Positions 1 through 6,353 of a stretch of 14,881 nucleotides of DNA are shown piece by piece. The first letter of the stretch is position 1, and the number at the start of each line of letters is the position of its first letter. Below the pieces are notes generated by a model. It made no database searches, was not told the DNA's origin, and saw nothing but the letters and a program-made list of their open reading frames with translations. Both the position numbers and the translations under genes were made by a program. The stretch comes from Aquirhabdus sp. GTDB taxonomy: Bacteria > Pseudomonadota > Gammaproteobacteria > Pseudomonadales > Moraxellaceae. The stretch spans positions 1-14,881 of the forward strand of contig JASLJP010000073.1 in NCBI GenBank assembly GCA_030152425.1, in the 5' to 3' direction.

Positions 1-963
1 GATACGGCGTGGCGTAATCTCGACCGAATGACCTTTGACCAGTGGCTGGATCAAGAGCAATACAGCGCGCCGGGGCTGCGCTGGTTTCTAGATTATAGTT
101 GCCGCGATGACTATGGCTTTGGCAGTGACCGCGTGTCGGCATGGGCCGGGATTCATTATTTTGCCAGTCGGATCCATGACAGTGAAAAAGATCATCAAAC
201 CGCGCTATTGACGTGGGATGGCGGCCTCAATCCCTTGGCACAGCAGCTATCGAACGCCAGTCTGCCCCAGCAGGTGGCTGAGGCCGCCCTGCACCTGCAG
301 GAGACCAAAGACGGCGTGCAAGTCTGGTCGACGGATATGGCGGGTAAGGTGACCCTGATCAAGGCCAAACGTGCCATCTGTGCTATGCCGCTGCATATCC
401 TTAAACATGTCTTTCCACAGCTAAAAGACTATGGTTTTGACGTGGCGCAGGATATATTGCCTCATGTGCCGTGGCTGGTGTCCAATGTCTGGCTGCATGG
501 CTTTCCGCGTGAGGTCGGCGATGTGCCACTGTCGTGGGAAAATATCGTCTACGGCAGCAAGAGCCTCGGCTATGTGGTCGCGACCCAGCAGTGGATTCGT
601 GTCGCCCGCCCGCAGTATTCTGTATTTACCGCCTATCATTCGATGGCGGATCGAGCGCCGGAGTTGGCGCGGGCATGGATGCAGTCTGCCTCGGTGCATG
701 CGCTACTGGATGTCGGTCTGCAGGATGTGATCAAGATATACGGCAGTGATCTATGGCCATGTGTGGCGGGTGTCGAGGTCATGCTGCGCGGCCACGCCAT
801 GAGTGCCCCAGTGCCCGGCTATCTCAGCCAAAAAGGGCTGTTGGCACTGCGCGCTGCGGATCAAAAGGTACAGTTTGCCCACAGTGATTTGTCCGGCTAC
901 TCAATCTTTGAGGAGGCCAGTTGGTGGGGGTGGCAGGCAGCGGGCCGGATCCTCAAATCGTAA
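1..963 (+). CDS. FAD-dependent amine oxidase-like flavoprotein, C-terminal part (5' end outside window)
   Basis: The reading frame is open from base 1 and ends at TAA 961-963, so about 320 C-terminal residues are visible. The ATG at 28 is probably an internal methionine. The protein ends with a segment of the flavin amine oxidase type: the residues FAHSDLSGYS are followed by FEEASWWGWQAA, which matches the C-terminal FAD-contacting block (acidic residue, then G-x-x-AA) of monoamine and polyamine oxidases. The N-terminal Rossmann GxGxxG motif would lie upstream of the window. Such enzymes oxidise amines with oxygen, giving an aldehyde, ammonia or amine, and peroxide. The substrate cannot be read from this fragment. 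The gene lies 53 bases before speD on the same strand, which suggests, as an inference, a polyamine-type substrate. A more general FAD-dependent oxidoreductase is the alternative. Confidence 0.75.
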   Translation, partial: DTAWRNLDRMTFDQWLDQEQYSAPGLRWFLDYSCRDDYGFGSDRVSAWAGIHYFASRIHDSEKDHQTALLTWDGGLNPLAQQLSNASLPQQVAEAALHLQETKDGVQVWSTDMAGKVTLIKAKRAICAMPLHILKHVFPQLKDYGFDVAQDILPHVPWLVSNVWLHGFPREVGDVPLSWENIVYGSKSLGYVVATQQWIRVARPQYSVFTAYHSMADRAPELARAWMQSASVHALLDVGLQDVIKIYGSDLWPCVAGVEVMLRGHAMSAPVPGYLSQKGLLALRAADQKVQFAHSDLSGYSIFEEASWWGWQAAGRILKS

Positions 964-1004
964 GGACCAAGATTTAAAATAACAGCAGTACCTCGGTAGG
1001 GCAT

Positions 1005-1010
1005 AGGAAG
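1005..1010 (+). promoter_or_regulatory. Ribosome binding site of speD
   Basis: AGGAAG lies six bases before the ATG at 1017. The in-frame ATG at 1044 has no comparable site, so the longer start is preferred even though it gives an N-terminal tail of about 20 residues before the conserved region. Confidence 0.6.
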
Positions 1011-1016
1011 CTTGAA

Positions 1017-1439
1017 ATGAACGCGGATGTAAAATCAACATTAATGACGACCCAGACCAGCACGATCAATCCGCGCCAAGGTATCCATTTGATTGCCGAT
1101 CTCTACGACTGCCGCTGCGCGCCTGCATTGCTGGAGCAGCTTGACGTGCTTGAAGCTCAGATGGTGCAGGCCGTAAAGGATGCCGATTTACAGATCGTGG
1201 GGGTAAGATTTCATCAGTTTCAACCCGTTGGCGTGACAGGTGTGGTACTTTTAGCGGAGTCACATTTGGCGATCCATACCTGGCCAGAACGTGACTATGT
1301 CACCTTAGATGTATATGCTTGCAATCATACCGGTGACAACCGCGCCCGCGCCGAAAAGCTCTTCGCGCAGTTGATTTGCCTGTTTGCGCCGCAAGATGCA
1401 CAGCGGGTGGTGGTGCAGCGTGGTGAACGCAGCGTATAG
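1017..1439 (+). CDS. speD: S-adenosylmethionine decarboxylase proenzyme (pyruvoyl type, short bacterial class)
   Basis: This enzyme decarboxylates S-adenosylmethionine to supply the aminopropyl donor for spermidine synthesis in the cytoplasm. The 140-residue protein is close to the short single-domain bacterial form. The self-cleavage site is Glu81-Ser82 within LLAESHLAIHTWPE. Ser82 should become the pyruvoyl group, leaving a small beta chain (1-81) and an alpha chain (82-140). His87 and Cys102 lie +5 and +20 from the serine, the same spacing as His68 and Cys83 relative to Ser63 in the Thermotoga maritima enzyme. Phe68, Trp89 and Glu91 also match the residues I recall as holding the adenosyl part of the substrate (Phe49, Trp70, Glu72 there). 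That favours true AdoMet decarboxylase activity over the ornithine or arginine decarboxylases that evolved from SpeD. No aminopropyltransferase gene is visible. DUF350 follows after 95 bases. Confidence 0.93.
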   Translation: MNADVKSTLMTTQTSTINPRQGIHLIADLYDCRCAPALLEQLDVLEAQMVQAVKDADLQIVGVRFHQFQPVGVTGVVLLAESHLAIHTWPERDYVTLDVYACNHTGDNRARAEKLFAQLICLFAPQDAQRVVVQRGERSV

Positions 1440-1440
1440 G

Positions 1441-1469
1441 TGCCGACGGCAGGAAACTCCGCTGCGGCA
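1441..1469 (+). other. Strong hairpin directly after the speD stop codon
   Basis: TGCCG 1441-1445 pairs with CGGCA 1465-1469. The stem continues through CGGC 1447-1450 with GCTG 1461-1464, leaving A1446 bulged and including one G-T pair. GGA 1452-1454 can pair with TCC 1458-1460 at the tip. No T tract follows, so this is unlikely to be a complete intrinsic terminator. It could protect the 3' end of a processed speD message or reduce read-through into the DUF350 gene. Seen by hand pairing only. Confidence 0.45.
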
Positions 1470-1534
1470 TGCAGCTAAAAGAAGATAAATAGCGTCATCG
1501 ACCAATAAACATCAGGGTAGCAGGTGTAGAGATT

Positions 1535-1972
1535 ATGCAAGACCTTATCCAAACCTTCGGGATCGACTCCGGGCAATTGATCGCGCCATATTTTTTAAAC
1601 TACCTGCTGTATATCAGCAGCGGCATTGTGCTGCTGACCATCTTTGCCACCATCTATAGCTGGTTTACACCGTATAACGAGCTGGCGCTGATTCGCGCCG
1701 GTCACGGGGCTGCGGCACTGGCCTTTGGCGGCGCATTGATCGGTTTTGCCCTGACGCTGGCGGCCTGTGCGATTTATCATTCTGGGTTTATGGCGTTTAT
1801 CGGTTGGGCATTTGCCGCCATGCTGCTGCAGGTACTGGGCTATATCGTGGCGGATCGGTTTTTGATTCCCGATCTCAAGCAGCAGATCTTGGATAACAAT
1901 ATTGCCGTAGGTGGCTTTGTCGGCGCGCTGGCACTGGTGATCGGCATCCTGAATGCCGGATGCCTGTCCTAA
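1535..1972 (+). CDS. DUF350 family inner-membrane protein (YjfL-like), four helices
   Basis: The product has 145 residues with four hydrophobic segments at about 20-43, 57-80, 84-107 and 122-143. It is built from two similar halves. In each, a helix is followed by a proline-containing loop (P46-Y-N-E in the first, P112-D-L-K in the second) and then a glycine/alanine-rich helix (AFGGALIGF and VGGFVGALA). This is the tandem layout of DUF350, the family of E. coli YjfL. The biochemical role is unknown. From established gene-neighbourhood knowledge, DUF350 proteins occur beside DUF4178 proteins, polyamine enzymes and PspA-like stress proteins, which fits this locus. The ribosome binding signal before ATG 1535 is weak (AGG 1518-1520, then TAGAG nearer the start). 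The gene sits between speD and the SPFH gene, with possible RNA structures on both sides. Confidence 0.85.
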   Translation: MQDLIQTFGIDSGQLIAPYFLNYLLYISSGIVLLTIFATIYSWFTPYNELALIRAGHGAAALAFGGALIGFALTLAACAIYHSGFMAFIGWAFAAMLLQVLGYIVADRFLIPDLKQQILDNNIAVGGFVGALALVIGILNAGCLS

Positions 1973-1973
1973 G

Positions 1974-2015
1974 CATCGGATTGAGGCCGATGGGTTATCG
2001 GCGCACAGTTTTTTT
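1974..2015 (+). promoter_or_regulatory. Possible two-state hairpin with T tract (attenuator-like) between DUF350 and SPFH genes
   Basis: CATCGG 1974-1979 can pair with CCGATG 1987-1992 (7-base loop). Alternatively GCCGAT 1986-1991 can pair with ATCGGC 1997-2002 (5-base loop). The two hairpins share the middle segment and cannot form together. The second is followed, six bases later, by seven T residues (2009-2015), a terminator-like layout with a longer gap than a standard intrinsic terminator. It may cause partial termination or set the level of the SPFH and DUF4178 genes. It could also be chance, as the stems are only six pairs. Confidence 0.35.
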
Positions 2016-2062
2016 GCAGTTAAATTTACCCCATACATTTTGCAGTACACACAGTCTAGGAT

Positions 2063-2067
2063 AGGAG
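2063..2067 (+). promoter_or_regulatory. Ribosome binding site of the SPFH gene
   Basis: AGGAG lies six bases before ATG 2074. It is the strongest ribosome binding site among the first five genes and fixes this start. Confidence 0.65.
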
Positions 2068-2073
2068 CAGATC

Positions 2074-3126
2074 ATGAGCATTGGATCATTTATTCGTAAG
2101 CAGTTTATTGATGTCCTCGAGTGGGATCAGCAAGACGACGATGTGCTGATGTGGCGCTATCCGGTGGACGACAATGAAATTCAAAACGGTGCGGTGCTCA
2201 CCGTCCGTGATGGACAGGTCGCGGTCTTTGTCAACGAAGGCACCGTGGCTGACGTGTTCACCCCGGGCAAATACACCCTGACGACCCAGACCCTGCCTGT
2301 GCTGACCAACTTAAAAAACTGGGACAAATTTTTTGCCTCACCGTTTAAGTCGGATGTGATGTTCTTCAGTACCCGTCTGCAGCTTGGCCGCAAATGGGGT
2401 ACCCCACAGCCGATCACCCTGCGTGACGCCGACTTCGGCATGGTACGTCTGCGCGCCTTCGGCATGTACTCCTACCAGCTCGCCGATCCCAAGGCGTTCT
2501 ATCAGGAAGTCACTGGCGCTAACCCGAGTTACACCAGCGATCAGGTCGAGCCGCAACTGCGCAATCTGATTGTGTCTAACATCAGCAGCGGCATCGCCTT
2601 AAGCAATATTCCATTTCTAGATCTGGCCGCCAACCAAGGCGTGATGGGCGATCAACTCAAAGCCACCATGACCCCGCTGTTTGCGCGTTATGGCCTGAAG
2701 CTCGATGCCTTTGTGGTCGAAAACGTCTCGCTGCCAGATGAACTGCAAAAAGCCATCGACACGCGGATCTCGATGGGCATGATGGGGGATCTGAACAAAT
2801 TTACCCAGTACCAAGTGGCCGCCTCGATCCCATTGGCCGCCCAAAACGAAGGTGGCATCGCCGGTATCGGTGCGGGTCTTGCGGCTGGGCTCGGCATGGG
2901 TCAGATCATGACCAATGCCCTGCAAGGCGTAGCGGCGGGGCAGCCGGTACCAGCAGCACCGGTTGCTGAACCCGCATCGGTAGCTCCTGCTGCAGCGGCT
3001 GCTGCCCCTAGCGTCGATCCGGTCGCGCGCTTGAGCCAACTGAAAGCCCTGTTGGATCAAGGTCTGATCACGCAGGTCGATTATGAAGGCGCCAAGACGG
3101 ACATACTGAAATCTTTGACCCAATAA
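2074..3126 (+). CDS. SPFH/band-7 domain protein with C-terminal SHOCT domain (YdjI / 'virion core protein' type)
   Basis: The protein has 350 residues. Residues of about 20-235 form an SPFH-like domain of the YdjI subfamily: a start resembling IRKQFIDVLEW, a barrel with GQVAVFVNEG and TPGKYTL, and a segment on the order of LDAFVVENVSLPDELQKAID. A glycine/alanine-rich stretch (260-289, GIGAGLAAGLGMG) and a low-complexity Ala/Pro linker (291-314) follow. The C-terminal 30 residues (317-348, RLSQLKALLDQGLI, then DYEGAKTDIL) form a SHOCT domain, a short oligomerisation module. No membrane helix is evident, so membrane association would have to be peripheral or through partners. SPFH proteins assemble into membrane-associated scaffolds. 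The DUF4178 gene starts 15 bases downstream, suggesting the two products act together. Many relatives end in a zinc ribbon instead; here zinc ribbons occur in the next protein. Confidence 0.85.
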   Translation: MSIGSFIRKQFIDVLEWDQQDDDVLMWRYPVDDNEIQNGAVLTVRDGQVAVFVNEGTVADVFTPGKYTLTTQTLPVLTNLKNWDKFFASPFKSDVMFFSTRLQLGRKWGTPQPITLRDADFGMVRLRAFGMYSYQLADPKAFYQEVTGANPSYTSDQVEPQLRNLIVSNISSGIALSNIPFLDLAANQGVMGDQLKATMTPLFARYGLKLDAFVVENVSLPDELQKAIDTRISMGMMGDLNKFTQYQVAASIPLAAQNEGGIAGIGAGLAAGLGMGQIMTNALQGVAAGQPVPAAPVAEPASVAPAAAAAAPSVDPVARLSQLKALLDQGLITQVDYEGAKTDILKSLTQ

Positions 3127-3141
3127 GCAGTTGTTGCTTCT

Positions 3142-4854
3142 ATGAGTGATCCGAACCGTCCAAACGATCCAAACAGCCAGCAGTCGTCCGATAGAGCCAA
3201 TGCGGCGGCGAGCAAAAAAGAGCTGTTAACCTTTAGTGCCGCATGTCCGAGCTGCGGCGCTCCGGTTCCCTTTCGCTCATCTGCGTCGGTCATGGCGGTC
3301 TGCGAATATTGTCAGACGAAGGTACTGCGTGAAGACCAAGCCCTGAGTGACCAAGGCAAGATGTCTGCGGTGCTGGAGGACTATAGTCCGCTGCAGATAG
3401 GTAGCAGCGGCATTTATGATGGCATCAATTTTTCACTGATCGGCCGTATCCAGCTGCAATATCCCGATGGCCTGTGGAACGAGTGGTATCTGCAGTTTGA
3501 CGATGGCAGCAATGGCTGGCTGTCTGATGCCTCTGGCCAGTTTGTGCTGACCCGGCAAGCCGGGGTATTTGATGGGGCGCCGCAGTTTGATGCGCTCGGG
3601 GTCAACCATCTGGTGGCCTATAAGTCGATCACCTATCGCGTGACCGATTACCGCCGTGCCACCTGCACCGGTGGACAGGGTGAGCTGCCGTTTGTGGTGG
3701 GCAAAGGCTGGCAGACGGCAGTCGCCGATCTACGCTTTCAAGCCCGCTTTATGTCGCTGGACTATACCGATGGCTATCCACCAGTTGTCTATGAGGGACG
3801 TGCGGTCACGCTGACCTTCCTCAAGATGCAACTGCTGCGCGATGGCCAGCAAGTACAGTCCACCAGCGGCAAAGTCAAAGGCGCGATCACCAATCTTGCC
3901 TGTCCCAATTGCGGCAGCCCGGTCCCCTATGTGCTCGGCATGGCCGAGCATCTGGTTTGTCCTGCCTGCCGTGCTGAAGTGGCAGTCACGGGTGCCAAGG
4001 CGCAAACGCTGGTCACCCACAAAGAGCTGATTACCCTAAAAACAGCCCTGAGTCTGGGTGACAACGCGCCGATTGATGGTCAGCGCTATGTAGTGATCGG
4101 CCTGATGCAACTGGAAGAGGTCGGCGAAGAAGAGTCTAGCCTGTGGACGGAATATCTGCTGTATAGTCTAGAGGCCGGTTTTCTGTGGCTGGTGGATAGT
4201 GGCGAAAGTGATTGGCAAAAGGTCAAGGTGCTGAATGAGTATCCTGAGATCCGTGGCAGCAATGTCTACTTCCAAGATCAGCTATGGAAACGGCAATGGG
4301 CCTATCAGGGCCGTGTGCTGTATGCGGTCGGTGCCTTTAACTGGCGGGTGAAGATCGGCGATAGCAATGCCATTGTCGACTATAAATATGGCAACATGAC
4401 CCTGACCTCGGAGCAAAATGCCAACGAGATCAACTGGAGTCAGTCGACCCCTGTCGCGGGGATGCTGGTGCGCCAATGGTTTGGCAAAAAACAGCCGACC
4501 ACCCCCGTTGCGCCGACCAATGTGCCGGACAGCCAGCAGACCGTCCTGAAATGGCTCAGTATCAGCCTGTGGGTCATCAACCTGCCGATTATCCTGTTTG
4601 GTTCAGGCTCTTTTTTCCTGACCCTGATCGCCCAGTTTGTTTTGATCTTTATGCCGGCTTTACTGGAACGCAGTGAAGGCGGCGCCATGGAGTCGTTTGG
4701 CCAAAAAGCCGGAGTGATCGTGTGGGGCATCGTGCTGATCGTTGGGGTGACCATCTTTAACATGAGCTCCAGCAGTAGCCGTTCAGGCTGGAATAGCTCC
4801 AGCGGGTCGGGCTACTACGGCGGCTATAGCAGCTCAGGCGGCGGTCACAAATAG
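3142..4854 (+). CDS. Double zinc-ribbon, double DUF4178 membrane protein with Ser/Gly-rich tail
   Basis: The 570-residue product shows an internal duplication. The first zinc ribbon has Cys35, 38, 54 and 57 (CPSCGAPVPF, then CEYC). It is followed by a DUF4178-like domain at about 80-235 with WNEWYLQFDDGSNGWL near 112. The second ribbon has Cys254, 257, 273 and 276 (CPNCGSPVPY, then CPAC). It is followed by a second DUF4178-like domain at about 300-435 with LWTEYLLY then GFLWLV. Hydrophobic segments at about 472-507 and 524-540 should anchor the C-terminus in the membrane. The last 29 residues are almost only Ser, Gly and Tyr and end in GGGHK. The function is unknown. There is no good ribosome binding site before ATG 3142, so translation may be coupled to the SPFH gene 15 bases upstream. 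The zinc ribbons suggest protein or nucleic-acid contact, as an inference. Confidence 0.85.
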   Translation: MSDPNRPNDPNSQQSSDRANAAASKKELLTFSAACPSCGAPVPFRSSASVMAVCEYCQTKVLREDQALSDQGKMSAVLEDYSPLQIGSSGIYDGINFSLIGRIQLQYPDGLWNEWYLQFDDGSNGWLSDASGQFVLTRQAGVFDGAPQFDALGVNHLVAYKSITYRVTDYRRATCTGGQGELPFVVGKGWQTAVADLRFQARFMSLDYTDGYPPVVYEGRAVTLTFLKMQLLRDGQQVQSTSGKVKGAITNLACPNCGSPVPYVLGMAEHLVCPACRAEVAVTGAKAQTLVTHKELITLKTALSLGDNAPIDGQRYVVIGLMQLEEVGEEESSLWTEYLLYSLEAGFLWLVDSGESDWQKVKVLNEYPEIRGSNVYFQDQLWKRQWAYQGRVLYAVGAFNWRVKIGDSNAIVDYKYGNMTLTSEQNANEINWSQSTPVAGMLVRQWFGKKQPTTPVAPTNVPDSQQTVLKWLSISLWVINLPIILFGSGSFFLTLIAQFVLIFMPALLERSEGGAMESFGQKAGVIVWGIVLIVGVTIFNMSSSSSRSGWNSSSGSGYYGGYSSSGGGHK

Positions 4855-4911
4855 GCCGCTCGGGTCGCATGATCTTTCAACGTGTATGGCTGTGTGCCCT
4901 ACATGCGGACT

Positions 4912-4917
4912 GAGGAG
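4912..4917 (+). promoter_or_regulatory. Ribosome binding site that decides the eutB start
   Basis: GAGGAG lies five bases before ATG 4923. A GTG at 4917 in the same frame overlaps this site and so is unlikely to be the start. The 68 bases between the DUF4178 stop and eutB hold no other clear signal. Confidence 0.7.
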
Positions 4918-4922
4918 TGTAC

Positions 4923-6353
4923 ATGGCAAGCTTACACACCACACTCGCCGGTCAGGTCTATCGTTTTGCCGACCTGCGAGATGTCATGGCCAAGGCCAGC
5001 CCCCTGCGCTCCGGCGATGTGCTCGCCGGGATTGCGGCACGCTCGGCCATGGAGCGCATGGCGGCCAAGTTTGTACTGGCCGATCTGCCGCTCACCGTCT
5101 TCCTGCAGCATGCATTGATTCCCTACGAGACGGATGAAATCACCCGTTTGATCATGGATAGCCATGATCTGCGTGCCTTTGCACCGATTGCCCACCTGAC
5201 GGTGGGTGGCCTGCGCGACTGGCTGCTCCAGACCCAGACCACCAGCGCCGTGTTAAGCGCGGTGGCGCGCGGGCTGACACCCGAGATGGTGGCAGCCGTC
5301 AGCAAGCTGATGCGCAATCAGGACTTGATCACGGTAGCGGCCAAGTGTCAGGTCGTGACGCGGTTTAGAAACACCCTTGGACTGCCCAATACCCTCTCCA
5401 CGCGGTTGCAGCCCAATCATCCCACCGACGATCTGCGCGGCATATTGGCGTCGACTTTAGACGGGTTGATGTATGGAGTCGGCGATGCGGTGATCGGGAT
5501 CAATCCTGCATCAGACAGTATGCCCATCCTTGCCCAGCTCTCCCATTTGCTCGACAGCCTCATTCGCGCGCATGACATCCCCACCCAGTCCTGTATCCTG
5601 ACCCATGTCACCAACACCCTTCAACTGATCGAGCAAGGCGTCCCAGTCGATTTGGTGTTTCAGTCGATAGGCGGCTCGGAAACCACCAACCGTGCGTTTG
5701 GCATCTCGATGGCGATTCTTGATGAAGCGCATGCCGCGGCGCAGTCGCTGCAGCGCGGCAGCCTGTACGCCGATGGGACGCGGGGTCAAAACGTGATGTA
5801 TTTCGAGACCGGGCAGGGCAGTGCCCTGTCGGCCAATGGTCATCATGGTGTCGATCAGCAGACTTGTGAAGTGCGCGCCTATGCGCTGGCCCGGCGCTAC
5901 CAGCCCCTGCTGGTCAATACCGTGGTGGGCTTTATCGGCCCTGAGTATCTGTATGATGGCAAGCAGATCATCCGTGCAGGGCTGGAAGACCACTGCTGCG
6001 GCAAGCTGCTCGGGCTGCCGATGGGCTGCGACATCTGCTATACCAATCACGCCGAGGCAGATCAGGACGATATGGATACCCTGATCGTGTTGCTGGCGAC
6101 GTCCGGGCTCAACTTTATGATGGGCGTGCCCGGTGCAGACGACATCATGCTCAACTACCAAAGCACCTCCTTTCACGACCAGCTCTTTGTCCGCGAGACA
6201 CTGGGCAAGCAGCGTGCGCCAGAGTTTGAGGCATGGCTGCAGCAGATGGGAATGACCGACGGGCATGGCCGCTTGCGGGCTGTTGCCGTACCCACTCTGC
6301 TGCGCGGTATCGAACAGGTCGAGCAGATGGCAGGGGGCAGCTATGACCGATAA
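4923..6353 (+). CDS. eutB: Ethanolamine ammonia-lyase large (catalytic) subunit
   Basis: With EutC and adenosylcobalamin this subunit converts ethanolamine to acetaldehyde and ammonia by a radical mechanism. The 476-residue chain carries the family blocks in order: TRLQPNHP (Arg161, Gln163), YGVGDAVIGINP (Asn194), NVMYFETGQGSALSA (Glu295), and GLEDH then GLPMGCDICYTNHAEADQ (Asp370). These match, as I recall the E. coli numbering, the substrate-contacting residues Arg160, Gln162, Asn193, Glu287 and Asp362, with about seven extra residues between Asn194 and Glu295. No active-site residue looks lost. The gene lies 68 bases after the DUF4178 gene and overlaps eutC by 11 bases. The reactivating factor eutA, shell proteins, eutH and an aldehyde dehydrogenase are absent from the window, so acetaldehyde must be handled by genes elsewhere. 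This fits the short eutBC form of non-enteric proteobacteria. Confidence 0.96.
   Translation: MASLHTTLAGQVYRFADLRDVMAKASPLRSGDVLAGIAARSAMERMAAKFVLADLPLTVFLQHALIPYETDEITRLIMDSHDLRAFAPIAHLTVGGLRDWLLQTQTTSAVLSAVARGLTPEMVAAVSKLMRNQDLITVAAKCQVVTRFRNTLGLPNTLSTRLQPNHPTDDLRGILASTLDGLMYGVGDAVIGINPASDSMPILAQLSHLLDSLIRAHDIPTQSCILTHVTNTLQLIEQGVPVDLVFQSIGGSETTNRAFGISMAILDEAHAAAQSLQRGSLYADGTRGQNVMYFETGQGSALSANGHHGVDQQTCEVRAYALARRYQPLLVNTVVGFIGPEYLYDGKQIIRAGLEDHCCGKLLGLPMGCDICYTNHAEADQDDMDTLIVLLATSGLNFMMGVPGADDIMLNYQSTSFHDQLFVRETLGKQRAPEFEAWLQQMGMTDGHGRLRAVAVPTLLRGIEQVEQMAGGSYDR

Noticed and set aside
2014..2042. Promoter upstream of the SPFH gene using TTGCAG as -35.
   Set aside because: No acceptable -10 at 16-18 bases; the best candidate is spaced only 14 bases away.
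4886..5137. Small + strand frame starting MAVCPTCGLRS, with a CPxCG zinc-ribbon-like start just after the DUF4178 gene.
   Set aside because: It overlaps eutB in another frame for most of its length, has only one Cys pair near the start and then turns into low-quality Arg/Ala-rich sequence. Likely chance, although the motif is notable next to a ribbon protein.
5511..6266. Long - strand open frame of 251 codons opposite eutB.
   Set aside because: It lies fully antisense to the well-conserved eutB, has no recognisable domain, and reflects the codon bias of the opposite strand.
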